A stretch of DNA of 64,000 bases from an uncultured Pseudophaeobacter sp. (GCA_905479575.1 CAJQNB010000010.1:1-64000), one strand, 5' to 3'; shown: positions 9,175 through 18,833, counted from the first letter of the stretch. The notes: generated from the letters alone by a model not told the origin. Numbers and translations: made by a program.

Positions 9175-10292
9175 TGACCAACGCGCATTTGAAAATGGAC
9201 GGGCTTGCCAAGTCCTATGGCAGCTTCATCGCCGTCGAAGAGTTTTCGCTTGATATTGCCCAGGGGGAGTTCATTGCGATCATGGGGCCGTCTGGCTGCG
9301 GCAAGACCACCACCCTGCGCATGCTTGCCGGTCTTGAAACTGCCGACCGTGGCCAGATCACGCTTGCAGGCAACCGGATCGACCAACTGCCGGTCTGGGA
9401 GCGGGAAACCCCCATGGTCTGGCAAAGCCTGGCCTTGTTTCCCTTCATGACCGTGCGGGAAAACGTCGAGTTCGGGCTGAAGATGCGCGGCATTTCCGGG
9501 CCAGAGCGCAAGCGTCGCGTCGATGACTGGCTGGAGCGTTTGGGCATTTCCACCTACGCAGAGCGCAATGTCGCGCGTCTGTCAGGCGGTCAGCGCCAGC
9601 GCGTCGCCCTGGCCCGCAGCCTCGTGCTGAAGCCCAAAGTTCTACTTTTGGACGAACCGCTTTCGGCCCTGGACGCCCATATGGCGATCAAAATGCAGGG
9701 CGAGTTGAAGACGCTCCAGCGCGAGCTCGGCATCACCTTTGTCTATGTCACCCACAGCCATTCCGAAGCCTTTTCGCTGGCTGACCGGGTTGTCATCATG
9801 AACGGCGGCCGGGTGGAACAAATTGGCAGCCCGCAGGACATCTTTTTGCGTCCCCGCAGCAAATTTGTCGCTCAGTTTGTTGGCGGCATCAGCCTGCTGG
9901 AAGGAAAGGTCCGGGGCAAAGAGGACGGCAATCGCTTTCTGGAAACACGCGACGGCAAAGTCCGGCTGGCCAACTGCACCGGGCTCTCCCAAGGCGAGAC
10001 TGTGGATCTGGCTATACGGGCTGACAGAATATCCGTGACCGTCACCCCGGGTTGGGGCGAAAACGAAATCGCCTGCACACTGATATCAGAGGAGTTTGCC
10101 GGTGCGGTTGTCAATCTGCATCTGGAAACCACATCTGGCCATAGCCTGGTGGCACAGGTTCAGCAACGCGAGCTTGATCAGCTGGACGCACGCACCGGGG
10201 CGCGGGTCTATGCCTCCTGGCATCCAGACGACGGTTTTGTTTTGGAAGAGGCGCGACAAACACGGGGAGCCCCCAAGGTGAGGGCTGCATGA
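9174..10292 (+). CDS. ABC transporter ATP-binding protein (PotA-like)
   Basis: A 372-residue ATPase. Walker A GPSGCGKTT, the Q-loop region, signature LSGGQRQR, Walker B LLLDEP and the switch His in VTHSHSEA are all present, followed by a C-terminal TOBE-type regulatory domain. AGGAGGAG precedes the ATG at 9174. The same frame runs back to 8514 through the permease gene in an unlikely frame, and that extension is not used. It energises import by the two upstream permeases. Confidence 0.92.
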   Translation: MTNAHLKMDGLAKSYGSFIAVEEFSLDIAQGEFIAIMGPSGCGKTTTLRMLAGLETADRGQITLAGNRIDQLPVWERETPMVWQSLALFPFMTVRENVEFGLKMRGISGPERKRRVDDWLERLGISTYAERNVARLSGGQRQRVALARSLVLKPKVLLLDEPLSALDAHMAIKMQGELKTLQRELGITFVYVTHSHSEAFSLADRVVIMNGGRVEQIGSPQDIFLRPRSKFVAQFVGGISLLEGKVRGKEDGNRFLETRDGKVRLANCTGLSQGETVDLAIRADRISVTVTPGWGENEIACTLISEEFAGAVVNLHLETTSGHSLVAQVQQRELDQLDARTGARVYASWHPDDGFVLEEARQTRGAPKVRAA

Positions 10293-11551
10293 GCTCAGCT
10301 CTCGACACAACCATGGACGCCCTGCGACGGGCCGGGCAGGAAGGCGAGGTTTTTCTCTCTCTGCTGCCCGACCGTGCCCAAGCCCAAGCCCGCCAGAGCG
10401 ACGGCCGCAGCAACAAACTGGGCCCGCTTGATGGGGCAACAGTGTCCTGGAAAGACATGATCGCGGTAAAGGGCGTCACAGCGACCGCCGGATCCTTGCT
10501 GAGACGGCAGGCCGCGCCCGCCAAGGCAGATGCGGAGGTGGTCCAGCGTGCCAGCCAGGCTGGGCTGGTCAGCATCGGCATGACCAATCTATCGGAACTG
10601 GCGTTTTCCGGGATCGGATATAATCCGCATTTCGGGACGCCGATGTCAGAGGGGCGTGTTCCGGGCGGCTCTTCCTCGGGGGCTGCGGTGTCTGTCGCGC
10701 GGGGGATCACCCGGCTGGCTGTTGGCACTGATACGGCAGGCTCCTGCCGGGTGCCTGCGGCGTTTCAGGGCGTGGTGGGTTTTCGGCCAACGCGCGGGCG
10801 GTATCCCATGGGCGGTGTGATGCCACTGGCGCCCAGTTTTGACACGGTTGGCAGCTTTGCCCGCACGGTTACCGATATCATCGAATTGGATGCCATTTTA
10901 TCCGGCGACACAACCAGCCCGGACGCGGCCAACCGCCTCGCGGTTGCCATTGACCTGCTCGACGGTGACGGGGTGGCCGCGCCGGTCTCCCAGCGCTGCA
11001 AACAGGCGGTAACGGCCCTGGAACAGGCCGGTGTGCGAGCGGAGTATAGCAGACAGTCGGTGCTGGATGAGGCGCTGACACTAATCGACGCGGGCGGCTG
11101 GCCGGGAGCCTTCGAGGCGGCGCAGACCCATCAAAACCTTATTGAGACGGCAGAATTCTGTCGTCTCGACCCGTTTGTCGCGGCGCGGTTGCGTGCCTCA
11201 GCCAAACTGGATCCAGGCAAGATCGCCGAGGTCGTGCATGGAGCCAAAGCGCTGCGCGAAACCATCCGCAGGGCCGATACCATTTACCTTCTGCCCACCG
11301 CCGCAATCGAGGCGCCCTTGCTCGCGCCGCTGCTGGCAAACCCCAAAACCTTTGCCGCAACTAATGCTGCGGCTCTGCGCCTGACCATGCCCGCCAGCCT
11401 GCTGGATCTGCCCGCTATTTCCCTGCCCGTCGGACAAACCGACACGGGTTGCTGGGTGGGCCTGCAGCTGGTCGGCCCACCGGACAGCGACCGCACCCTG
11501 CTCGCCACGGCAGCAATGGTCGAAACGCTGCTGATGAAAAAGGAAACCTGA
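10289..11551 (+). CDS. Amidase (amidase-signature family)
   Basis: A 420-residue amidase-signature hydrolase. The Ser-cisSer-Lys triad is visible: Lys55 in VSWKD, the GGSSSGAA loop at 126-133 and the nucleophile Ser152 in TDTAGSCR. It releases ammonia or an amine from an amide; the specific substrate is unknown. The start overlaps the ATPase stop (ATGA), which ties the enzyme to the importer and suggests it acts on the imported compound or a derivative. Confidence 0.9.
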   Translation: MSSALDTTMDALRRAGQEGEVFLSLLPDRAQAQARQSDGRSNKLGPLDGATVSWKDMIAVKGVTATAGSLLRRQAAPAKADAEVVQRASQAGLVSIGMTNLSELAFSGIGYNPHFGTPMSEGRVPGGSSSGAAVSVARGITRLAVGTDTAGSCRVPAAFQGVVGFRPTRGRYPMGGVMPLAPSFDTVGSFARTVTDIIELDAILSGDTTSPDAANRLAVAIDLLDGDGVAAPVSQRCKQAVTALEQAGVRAEYSRQSVLDEALTLIDAGGWPGAFEAAQTHQNLIETAEFCRLDPFVAARLRASAKLDPGKIAEVVHGAKALRETIRRADTIYLLPTAAIEAPLLAPLLANPKTFAATNAAALRLTMPASLLDLPAISLPVGQTDTGCWVGLQLVGPPDSDRTLLATAAMVETLLMKKET

Positions 11552-11552
11552 C

Positions 11553-12452
11553 ATGATCCGAAACCCGATAAAATGGCCAAACGGCGCCCGCTGTGCCTGT
11601 GCGATCACCTTTGACGTTGATGCCGACAGCCTGATCCACATCGCCCGTCCCGACGACGGGCACCGCCGCCTCTACCCAATCAGCATGGGCCGCTATGGGC
11701 CGAATTCCGGTGTGCCGCGCATTCTTGATACCTACCGACGGCTAGGGCTCAAACAGTCCTTTTTCATGCCCGGCTGGGTGATGGAACAATACCCCGAAAC
11801 CGTCGAGGCGATCCTCGCGGGCGGGCATGAGATCGGCCACCATGGGCATCTGCACGAAGACCCTGCCGAACAAAGCGCCGAGGAACAAACCTATTGGTTC
11901 GAGCGCGCACTTGAAGTTCACCGCCGCCTGACCGGCAGCACCCCGCGCGGCTATCGCGCTCCGGTCTATAATGTCACCCCCGAGGTGCTGTCGCTCACAG
12001 TGCAGCACGGGTTCACCTATGACAGCTCGATGATGGCGGACGATCTGCCCTATCGCATCGACACTACATCCGGGTCTCTCTACGAGCTGCCGGTGCATTG
12101 GGGCAGTGATGACTGGCCGCCTTTCGCGCATTTTGATGAGATCGGCTACAAGATGCCGGTGATGTCGCCGCGCCGCGGGCTGGAAGCCTCCTTTGAGGAG
12201 TTCGAGGCACAATACGAGGCCGGTGGGCTCTGGATCGGTATCTGGCATCCGTTCCTGACCGGGCGGCTGGCCCGCTGGCGGGTGGTAGAGCACTGGCTCG
12301 AAGAGGTTCTGTCACGCGGTGACGTCTGGTTCGCACCGCTGGAAGAGATCGCCGCCTACGCCGCAAGCCAGGAAGCCGAAGGCACCTGGCAGCCGCACCG
12401 TGAACCCGCAGCCCCCTATACTCATCCCGTCCTGATGGAGAAAAAACGATGA
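11553..12452 (+). CDS. Polysaccharide-deacetylase-family hydrolase
   Basis: A 299-residue NodB-fold protein. Metal-site motifs are present: FDVDAD near residue 20 with the catalytic Asp pair, and GHEIGHHGHLHE around 90-101 with the histidines. There is no signal peptide, so it works in the cytoplasm. Cytoplasmic members of this fold include PuuE-type allantoinases and cyclic-imide or ureide hydrolases rather than sugar deacetylases, which fits the nitrogen-compound operon (inference). A ribosome-binding site AAGGA lies between it and the amidase. Confidence 0.85.
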   Translation: MIRNPIKWPNGARCACAITFDVDADSLIHIARPDDGHRRLYPISMGRYGPNSGVPRILDTYRRLGLKQSFFMPGWVMEQYPETVEAILAGGHEIGHHGHLHEDPAEQSAEEQTYWFERALEVHRRLTGSTPRGYRAPVYNVTPEVLSLTVQHGFTYDSSMMADDLPYRIDTTSGSLYELPVHWGSDDWPPFAHFDEIGYKMPVMSPRRGLEASFEEFEAQYEAGGLWIGIWHPFLTGRLARWRVVEHWLEEVLSRGDVWFAPLEEIAAYAASQEAEGTWQPHREPAAPYTHPVLMEKKR

Positions 12453-13141
12453 ACACCCCCTTTGAGCCTGCACGGCCCGACGGTGAAAACCCGAGCGCGC
12501 ATCACACACTTGCAGAGAATGGCCGCCTGAGCCCCGAAACCACATATACCATTCCTGCCCGCCAGGGCCGGGCGATGCGGCTGAAACAGGGCGAGCTGCT
12601 GTCGGTTATGAACCGCGACGGCAACCAGATCGGCGATTTCTGGGCCTTTGCCGAGGGCGACTGCAACGAATACCTGTCGATGGAGCACCTGCGGCCGACG
12701 CTGCGGCGGGTCTCGCCACGCCCTGGTGATGCGCTGGTGACCAACCGGCGGCACCCGATCCTGACGATGGTTGAGGACACTTCACCCGGTGTTCACGACA
12801 CGCTGGTCGCCTCCTGCGATATTCACCGCTATGCCCAATTGGGCCATGAGGGCTATCACGACAATTGCACCGACAACCTGCGCATGGCGCTGGCGGCCAT
12901 CGGCCTGCGTCCCACATCGGTGCCTTGCCCGCTGAACCTCTGGATGAATACCCCAGTGGTCGAAGACGGCGCGATGGAGTGGCGCCCCCCTGTCTCGAGC
13001 AAAGGCGACCACGTGCTGCTGCGCGCTGAAATGGACGCTGTGGTGGTGATTTCCTGCTGTCCGATGGATCTTCTGCCGATCAATGGCGAAGAGGCGGAGC
13101 CAAGCGCGCTGGAAGTCAAGCTGCACCGCCCCTCCGCGTGA
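12449..13141 (+). CDS. DUF1989 / urea-carboxylase-associated family protein
   Basis: A 230-residue protein of the DUF1989 family. Family blocks seen are YTIPARQGRA, the DGNQIGDFWAF segment and HRYAQLGHEGYHDNCTDNL. Relatives accompany urea carboxylase, and paired members act as carboxyguanidine deiminase in guanidine breakdown. Here a single member occurs without a urea carboxylase or partner, so the reaction is unknown. The start overlaps the upstream stop (ATGA), and a strong hairpin follows, making it the last gene of the operon. Confidence 0.85.
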   Translation: MNTPFEPARPDGENPSAHHTLAENGRLSPETTYTIPARQGRAMRLKQGELLSVMNRDGNQIGDFWAFAEGDCNEYLSMEHLRPTLRRVSPRPGDALVTNRRHPILTMVEDTSPGVHDTLVASCDIHRYAQLGHEGYHDNCTDNLRMALAAIGLRPTSVPCPLNLWMNTPVVEDGAMEWRPPVSSKGDHVLLRAEMDAVVVISCCPMDLLPINGEEAEPSALEVKLHRPSA

Positions 13142-13161
13142 GCCTGGCCACACAACAAATT

Positions 13162-13189
13162 GGGGGCGCGGAGCAAAACCCGCGCCCCC
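13162..13189. terminator. Hairpin between convergent genes
   Basis: A perfect 10-bp GC stem, GGGGGCGCGG (13162-13171) and CCGCGCCCCC (13180-13189), with an 8-nt loop lies between the DUF1989 gene and the convergent azoreductase gene. A T-run is lacking, but position and stability suggest a terminator usable from both sides. Confidence 0.7.
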
Positions 13190-13215
13190 GGATGTTACCG
13201 TCTCAGACGGGTATC

Positions 13216-13884
13216 TCAGGCGGCCTGCGCCGCCGCACCCGCCAATTTTGCGGCCAGCGCACGGGTACGGGTCTCTGCCGTGTCAACCGACGCCTCGTGA
13301 CGCGCGTCCTTGAACTCCTGATATTCGATCGCGATGGTCTCGATATCTGCCTGCGCGACGCCAAAGTAATGGGCGCAAGCCGCCAGCGCCGGGTCAAGCG
13401 CGTTGAGATGTGCCCGCACACCGCCCGGAGCAAAACCGAACTCGCCGCGCGAGGACAGCACAACCAGCCGTTTGCCCGACAGGATCGGCTCGATCGGAGT
13501 GTCGCCACGGGCCAGATCAAAAGAAAAGGTCCGACCAATTCGCGCGATGTGGTCGATCCAGCCTTTCAGGGCGGTCGGCATGCCATAGTTATACATCGGC
13601 GCCCCGAGAACGACGATATCCGCCGCGATCACCTCATCGACCAGCGCGTCGGACAGTGCCAGACGCTCGGCCATCCACGGCTCGTGCTCCTCAGGCGGGG
13701 TGAACGCCGCGTGAATGAATTTATGATCGATCGCGGGGATCGGGTTCAAACCGACATCCCGGGTGATCACTTTCGTATCTGGCGCCTGTTCCAGAAAGTT
13801 CCGGGTGAACAGCCCGGTCAGGTGACGCGTGAGAGAGCGTTCTTCAAGCTGGGCGCTTGCATCAATTCGCAACAGAGTGGGCAT
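13216..13884 (-). CDS. azoR: FMN-dependent NADH azoreductase (flavodoxin-like)
   Basis: A 222-residue AzoR-type quinone/azo reductase. The FMN-binding segments PMYNYGMPTALKGWIDHI and the SRGEFG loop are in the expected places, following a central beta-strand (DIVVLGAP). The inner ATG at 13884 is chosen because AGGAGA lies upstream of it and the family begins with a short strand (TLLRIDAS). An upstream ATG adds 8 residues. It faces the LysR gene at 14019 divergently. Confidence 0.88.
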   Translation of the reverse strand: MPTLLRIDASAQLEERSLTRHLTGLFTRNFLEQAPDTKVITRDVGLNPIPAIDHKFIHAAFTPPEEHEPWMAERLALSDALVDEVIAADIVVLGAPMYNYGMPTALKGWIDHIARIGRTFSFDLARGDTPIEPILSGKRLVVLSSRGEFGFAPGGVRAHLNALDPALAACAHYFGVAQADIETIAIEYQEFKDARHEASVDTAETRTRALAAKLAGAAAQAA

Positions 13885-14018
13885 GGGAAATCTCCTGTGT
13901 CTATGCACTACTCCCCCTGCCTACCAAGCGGCCAAGCCTCTGGCGAAAGCGAATTTCTCATGGCCTGGGTGAATGAAATTCATCCAGGGTTCCCCCCCGA
14001 ACAAAAAGGATAAAACCC

Positions 14019-14918
14019 ATGCGGCGCCTGCCCCCGCTCCACGCGCTTCGCGCCTTTGAAGCCGCCGCCCGGCATCTGCATTTTGCCCGCGCCGCAGCCG
14101 AATTACACCTGACGCCCACGGCGATCAGCCATCAGATCCGCCAGCTCGAAGAGATCCTGGAGGTGAAACTCTTTCACCGCTACCCGCGTCCGATCCGCCT
14201 GTCGACAGAAGGAGAGGCCTTGTACCCGGTCCTGCGGGAGAGTTTTGACCGCATGGCCGATGCCATCTCGGGGATTTCAGAGTTGCAGACGGACCGCCCC
14301 CTGACGGTTTCCGTCACCGTGGCCTTCGCCAGCCTCTGGCTTATGCGGCGGCTGCCCGCATTGCGCAGCGAAGCCGGGCTAAATCTGAAGGTCGAGGCCG
14401 ACAACCAACCGGTGGATCTGTCCGGCAGCGCTGTCGACTTTGCGGTGCGCTATGCCGTCCAGCCGGAGCCGGAAGGTGAATGGTTGCCACTGTTCCAAGA
14501 CCGTCTGATCCCGCTCTGCGCGCCGGACCTGCTGGGTCGGAACCCGGTCCGCGACGACGCCGCTATTCTGCGCCTGCCGCTGATCGAATACCGCTGGAGC
14601 GGCGGCGCGGAGGCCTCGCCGAGCTGGCAGCGCTGGTCGCGCACCGCCGGGCTTGGGAAGGCGGTGCCAAAGGTCACACAACATTTTTCCGAGGAAATAA
14701 ACGCCATGGACTCAGCGCTTGCAGGTCAGGGCGTGGTGCTCGCCTCCAGCGTGTTGGCCGGTGCCGCTATTGCCGCCGGGCAGTTGGTCCGCCTGTCAGA
14801 GACCGAATTGCCCGGCAGAACGTTCTGGGCGGTGAGCCGCAGCGACCATCCGCGTCTTGCCGAAATGGAGCGCTTTGCGTCATGGGCGCGTGCCTGTCAC
14901 ACCAAGCTTCACCATTGA
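14019..14918 (+). CDS. LysR-family regulator (GcvA-like)
   Basis: A 299-residue LysR regulator with the GcvA-like start RRLPPLHALRAFEAAARHL and recognition helix AISHQIRQLEEIL, followed by the effector domain. AAGGAT precedes the ATG. It is transcribed away from azoR across a 134-bp gap, so azoR is its likely target. It resembles the LysR protein at 5320-6192 in its first 60 residues, so the two may be paralogues flanking one island. Confidence 0.88.
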   Translation: MRRLPPLHALRAFEAAARHLHFARAAAELHLTPTAISHQIRQLEEILEVKLFHRYPRPIRLSTEGEALYPVLRESFDRMADAISGISELQTDRPLTVSVTVAFASLWLMRRLPALRSEAGLNLKVEADNQPVDLSGSAVDFAVRYAVQPEPEGEWLPLFQDRLIPLCAPDLLGRNPVRDDAAILRLPLIEYRWSGGAEASPSWQRWSRTAGLGKAVPKVTQHFSEEINAMDSALAGQGVVLASSVLAGAAIAAGQLVRLSETELPGRTFWAVSRSDHPRLAEMERFASWARACHTKLHH

Positions 14919-14985
14919 ACACCGCGCCGATCAGTGCGTTGTTGGGCCGTCGGAGGTCAGACCTCGGTGCAGCACGGCGACGGGC

Positions 14986-15447
14986 TCATGGTGCGCAAGA
15001 AGCAGGCAACTCGGGCCTCAGCGTCAACAGGGCGCTCAGACCGCAATTGCCCTGCACCAGGTCCCGCAGGGTCACCAGGTCAAGTTCGTGATAAAAGGCG
15101 TCCAGCGCGCGTTCGATATAGCGTTGCAGACGACAGCTGCCGCGCAGCGGGCAGGTATTGGTGGTCTCGTCAAAACATTCCGCAAATGGAATGTCAGCCT
15201 CGAACAGGCGAAAGATGTCCCCCATTGAGACGTCCTCGGCCCGGCGCGAGAGTGAAAAACCACCAGAGCGGCCCCGCAGCGTGGACACATAGCCTTCGGC
15301 CTGAAGGCGCTGAACCACATGGGCTGCGTGATTGGTGGAGCAATTGCACAGCGCCGCGACCTCCGCGGTCTTGAGCAGGAGCTCAGGGTTTTCGGCGCAG
15401 ACCATCAGGATCCGCGCGGCAAGGTTCGTCCTGATGGTTAGTCGCAT
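14986..15447 (-). CDS. Rrf2-family regulator (NsrR-like)
   Basis: A 153-residue Rrf2 winged-helix regulator. Three cysteines for an Fe-S cluster occur as CX6CX4C (CFDETTNTCPLRGSC), and the C-terminal FYHELDLVTLRDL is close to NsrR. NsrR senses nitric oxide through its cluster. Canonical spacing in E. coli NsrR is CX4CX5C, so the spacing differs. It is divergent from cydDC, which encodes assembly factors for an NO-tolerant oxidase, a sensible regulatory partner. Assignment as NsrR itself is likely but not certain. Confidence 0.8.
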   Translation of the reverse strand: MRLTIRTNLAARILMVCAENPELLLKTAEVAALCNCSTNHAAHVVQRLQAEGYVSTLRGRSGGFSLSRRAEDVSMGDIFRLFEADIPFAECFDETTNTCPLRGSCRLQRYIERALDAFYHELDLVTLRDLVQGNCGLSALLTLRPELPASCAP

Positions 15448-15463
15448 GGTGATCCCCTGGATG

Positions 15464-15512
15464 TTTGCTTATCTTACAGCAAAAATGTGAAATAGACCTT
15501 GCGCCAGATCAA
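15464..15512. promoter_or_regulatory. Candidate operators between the Rrf2 gene and cydD
   Basis: The divergent gap contains an inverted repeat TTTGCT-N8-AGCAAA (15464-15483), a possible Rrf2 operator. It also contains an FNR-type site TTGCG-CCAG-ATCAA (15499-15512) with one perfect half matching the TTGAT-N4-ATCAA consensus. Both are motif readings only. Confidence 0.4.
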
Positions 15513-15570
15513 GTCGCCCGGATGGCAATGCCCATAATATGCATCCAAGATACCAAATAAATGGCGCGCC

Positions 15571-17190
15571 ATGACGATTCTCACCCCCCGCCCCCTGGAC
15601 AGGGAAACCCTTGGCGGCCTGCTGTCGGTGGCCTCCAGCCTCGTTTGGTTGGCTGTTGCCGCCGTTATCGCCGGGGTCTTCGGCAGGCTCATGGCGGGGG
15701 AGCCCGTCTCCCCCCTGCGTACCGGCGTCGCGATCCTGCTGCTGTGGGGGCTGCGCGCCCTGATCGACATGGCAGCACAGGCGCTGCTGGGCCTGGCGGC
15801 GGAGGCAAAGATTGGCGCGCTCAGGGAGGAGATCGTGGCGGCGGAGGCGAGAGCGGCCACACCATCTGGGCTTGGCGGAGCAGGTGCCCTGGCAGCGCTG
15901 ACCGCCGAGAAGCCGGAAGCCATGCGCCTTGCCCTGCTGCGGTATCGTCCTGCCAGGATGCGGGTGATGGTGCTGCCGCCGGTGATCCTGTGCATCGCGC
16001 TTTGGCACAGTTGGGCGGTGGCGCTGGTGCTGCTGCTGGCCGGGCCGTTGATTCCGCTTTTCATGGCATTGGTGGGCTGGGCAGCCAAGGAGGCCAGCGC
16101 ACGCCAAATGAAGGACGTCGGGCAAATGAACGACGTGCTGGTCGATCGGCTTGCGGCTCTGTCCGATTTGAGGCTGATCGGCGCCGGACCTGCAACGGTT
16201 GAAAACTTCACCCGTGCGAGCGAAGACCTGCGCGAGCGGACCATGGCGGTGCTGCGCATTGCCTTCCTATCGTCGACGGTACTGGAGCTGTTCTCGGCTC
16301 TCGGCGTGGCCATGGTTGCGATCTGGGTGGGGTTCTCGCTGCTGGGCGAGCTGAGTTGGGGCGGCTGGGGCACGCCGCTGACCCCGACGGCAGGTCTGTA
16401 CCTGCTGCTGCTCGCGCCAGAGTTTTTCCAACCTCTGCGCGACCTGGCCGCCGCTTGGCATGACCGGTCCGGGGCCGATGCGGTGATGGATGAAATCACC
16501 GCCTGGCGAGATGAGCCGCGATCGCAGCGGCTGGGGCACGGAGGGCTGGCAGCTCCCCTGGCCAAGATGCCGCGGCTCGCGACCTGTGATCTGCAACATC
16601 ACGGCATTGCCTATCCGGATTTCCGGCTGGAACCAGGTGACAGCCTCGCCGTCATAGGGGCCAGCGGTGCGGGCAAGACCACGCTATTGCGCCTGATCGC
16701 GGGGCTGGAACGGCCTGACAGCGGCGTCATCCTGATTGATGGCCTGCCGTTGTCGGACGACAATGCTGATGCCTGGCGGGCCTCTATCGGGTGGATGCCG
16801 CAAGCGCCCCATTTCCTGAACGGATCCCTGCGCTCCAACATCGGTTTTGGCGATGCGATCTCGGACGACACCCTGCGCGCCGCTGGATTGGACAGTGTGA
16901 TCAATGCCTTGCCACGTGGAGACCTAACCCGTCTGGGCGCGCGGGGGGCGGGCCTGTCCGGTGGTGAGGGCCGGCGCGTGACGCTGGCCCGTGCTTTGCA
17001 TGGGGGGCCGGGGCTGGTCATCGCGGACGAACCCACAGCGGATCTTGATATGGAAACGGCGCGTTTGGTGGGCGACAGCCTGGTGCGCTTTGCCCAGGCC
17101 GGCGGGACGCTGCTGGTCGCCACCCATGACATGTCTTTAGCCGAGCGGATGGCGCAGCGCCTTACCCTCTCGGGGAGGGCGGCACCATGA
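15571..17190 (+). CDS. cydD: Thiol reductant ABC exporter subunit CydD
   Basis: A 539-residue half-size ABC exporter: about six N-terminal membrane segments, then a nucleotide-binding domain with Walker A GASGAGKTT, signature LSGGEGRR and Walker B LVIADEPT. CydDC exports glutathione and cysteine to the periplasm and is needed to assemble cytochrome bd. No clear ribosome-binding site precedes the ATG. The stop overlaps the cydC start (ATGA). Confidence 0.92.
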   Translation: MTILTPRPLDRETLGGLLSVASSLVWLAVAAVIAGVFGRLMAGEPVSPLRTGVAILLLWGLRALIDMAAQALLGLAAEAKIGALREEIVAAEARAATPSGLGGAGALAALTAEKPEAMRLALLRYRPARMRVMVLPPVILCIALWHSWAVALVLLLAGPLIPLFMALVGWAAKEASARQMKDVGQMNDVLVDRLAALSDLRLIGAGPATVENFTRASEDLRERTMAVLRIAFLSSTVLELFSALGVAMVAIWVGFSLLGELSWGGWGTPLTPTAGLYLLLLAPEFFQPLRDLAAAWHDRSGADAVMDEITAWRDEPRSQRLGHGGLAAPLAKMPRLATCDLQHHGIAYPDFRLEPGDSLAVIGASGAGKTTLLRLIAGLERPDSGVILIDGLPLSDDNADAWRASIGWMPQAPHFLNGSLRSNIGFGDAISDDTLRAAGLDSVINALPRGDLTRLGARGAGLSGGEGRRVTLARALHGGPGLVIADEPTADLDMETARLVGDSLVRFAQAGGTLLVATHDMSLAERMAQRLTLSGRAAP

Positions 17191-18833
17191 GCGATCTGAT
17201 CGCCATCGTCCTTGGCATCCTGCGCGCCGAACGCGTCGCCCTGGCCCGTGGTTTTGCTCTTGCCGTTACCGTGTTAGTCATGGGCGTTGCCCTATTGGCC
17301 CTGTCGGGCTGGTTCATCATGGCCACCGCCGCAGCCGGGATCGCGGGACTTGGCATCGTTTTCAACGTCTTCGCCCCCTCGGCCATGGTGAGGTTTCTCG
17401 CACTGGGGCGCACGGCGGCCCGGTATGGCGAGCGGGTCTTGACCCATGACGCCACTTTGCGGGCGATTGCGCAGCTACGGGTCGCACTGCTGCGCGGGCT
17501 GCTGACCCGCCCCCACAGGGCCTTGGAACAGTTGCGCGCCACTTCAGAACTCAACCGGATCGCCGCCGATACCGAAGCCTTGGATGGCGCGCTATTGCGG
17601 CTGGTCATCCCGGCGATAGCGGGGGCTATAACCATCCTTGCCGTGTCGCTGCTGCTGGCGTGGCTGGTTCATCCCAGCGTGGCGGGTATCCTTGCCGGGG
17701 GGTATCTTTTGTTGCCGACAACCGTGTTCATCATCGGGCAGCGTGTCGCAAGACGGCCCGCACGTTTGGCCGAAGCAGGGCTTCAGGCCGGGCGCAGTCG
17801 CATGATTGACCTTGTGGCCGGGCGCGATGATTTGGCCGTCTATGGGCAATTGCCACATGTGGCGGTCCAGACCTGTGGCGCCTTTGACAGAGCAGCACAG
17901 GCGCGCCGCCAATTGGACCAGATCGAGCGGCTGATGGGGCTTCTGCTGGACATGGTGGGGGGGCTTGTGACGGCTGGCTGTCTCATATCCGGGATTGTTT
18001 TGGTGCAGGGCGGCACGATTGATGTGGCCACCGCTGCCATCGGCGTTTTTGCAGCCCTTGCACTGGGCGAAGCCGTCGCTCCGGTACGGCGTGCCCTGTC
18101 CGAGATCGGACGGATGACCCATGCCGCCCGCCGGGTGCGCTCGGCGATAGAGGCCGCAGAGCCCACATCCGAGGCAGCGAGACCGGTTGCAACTGGGACC
18201 GGGCTTCTGATGCAAGATGTGACATTTGATGTGGCGAATAACAGCCTTTTTGCGCCGGTTTCACTGTTGGTCGCACCAGGTGAGACTGTTGTGCTCGAAG
18301 GCATCAGCGGCAGTGGTAAAAGCACGGTTTTGTTGCTGGCCATCGGCGCGCTAAAGCCCGCGCAGGGCCGTGTTCGATTTGCCGGGCGTGATCCGGCACT
18401 TTTACCACCCCATGCCATGATGGAGGCTGCTGTTTTGGTGACGCAGCGGTCTGCCCTTGTTGCTGACACCGTAGCGGCGAATCTGCGGCTGGCCGCGCCC
18501 GAAGCAAGTGATGCAGACCTGTGGTCTGCGCTGGAGGCCGTTTGCCTTGCGGATACCCTGCGCCCGCGTGGTGGGTTGAGCTTGCCCATCGGCCCCCGTG
18601 CTGCGGGGCTGTCGGGGGGCGAAGCTCGCCGACTGGTTTTGGCCCGCGCGATCCTGCGCCGCCCTGCGCTCATGCTGTTGGACGAACCCACCGAGGGGCT
18701 GGACTATGACACGGCCTGCGCGGTGATGCGTGGCCTGCGGCAGGCTTGCCCCCAGGCAGCTATTTTGATCGCGGCCCATCGCCAGGCTGAACGGGATCAG
18801 GCGGATCGGATCGTGCCGATCACCAAAGAGTAA
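17187..18833 (+). CDS. cydC: Thiol reductant ABC exporter subunit CydC
   Basis: A 548-residue partner of CydD, with an N-terminal membrane domain and a C-terminal ATPase: Walker A GISGSGKST, signature LSGGEARR, Walker B LMLLDEPT and the switch region AAHR. Coupled to cydD by overlap and followed by cydAB, the standard order for an alphaproteobacterial cyd locus. Confidence 0.92.
   Translation: MSDLIAIVLGILRAERVALARGFALAVTVLVMGVALLALSGWFIMATAAAGIAGLGIVFNVFAPSAMVRFLALGRTAARYGERVLTHDATLRAIAQLRVALLRGLLTRPHRALEQLRATSELNRIAADTEALDGALLRLVIPAIAGAITILAVSLLLAWLVHPSVAGILAGGYLLLPTTVFIIGQRVARRPARLAEAGLQAGRSRMIDLVAGRDDLAVYGQLPHVAVQTCGAFDRAAQARRQLDQIERLMGLLLDMVGGLVTAGCLISGIVLVQGGTIDVATAAIGVFAALALGEAVAPVRRALSEIGRMTHAARRVRSAIEAAEPTSEAARPVATGTGLLMQDVTFDVANNSLFAPVSLLVAPGETVVLEGISGSGKSTVLLLAIGALKPAQGRVRFAGRDPALLPPHAMMEAAVLVTQRSALVADTVAANLRLAAPEASDADLWSALEAVCLADTLRPRGGLSLPIGPRAAGLSGGEARRLVLARAILRRPALMLLDEPTEGLDYDTACAVMRGLRQACPQAAILIAAHRQAERDQADRIVPITKE

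Noticed and set aside
13138..14013. 291-codon plus-strand frame opposite azoR
   Set aside because: azoR has clear flavin-site motifs and a ribosome-binding site; the opposite frame has low-complexity Arg/Gln sequence.
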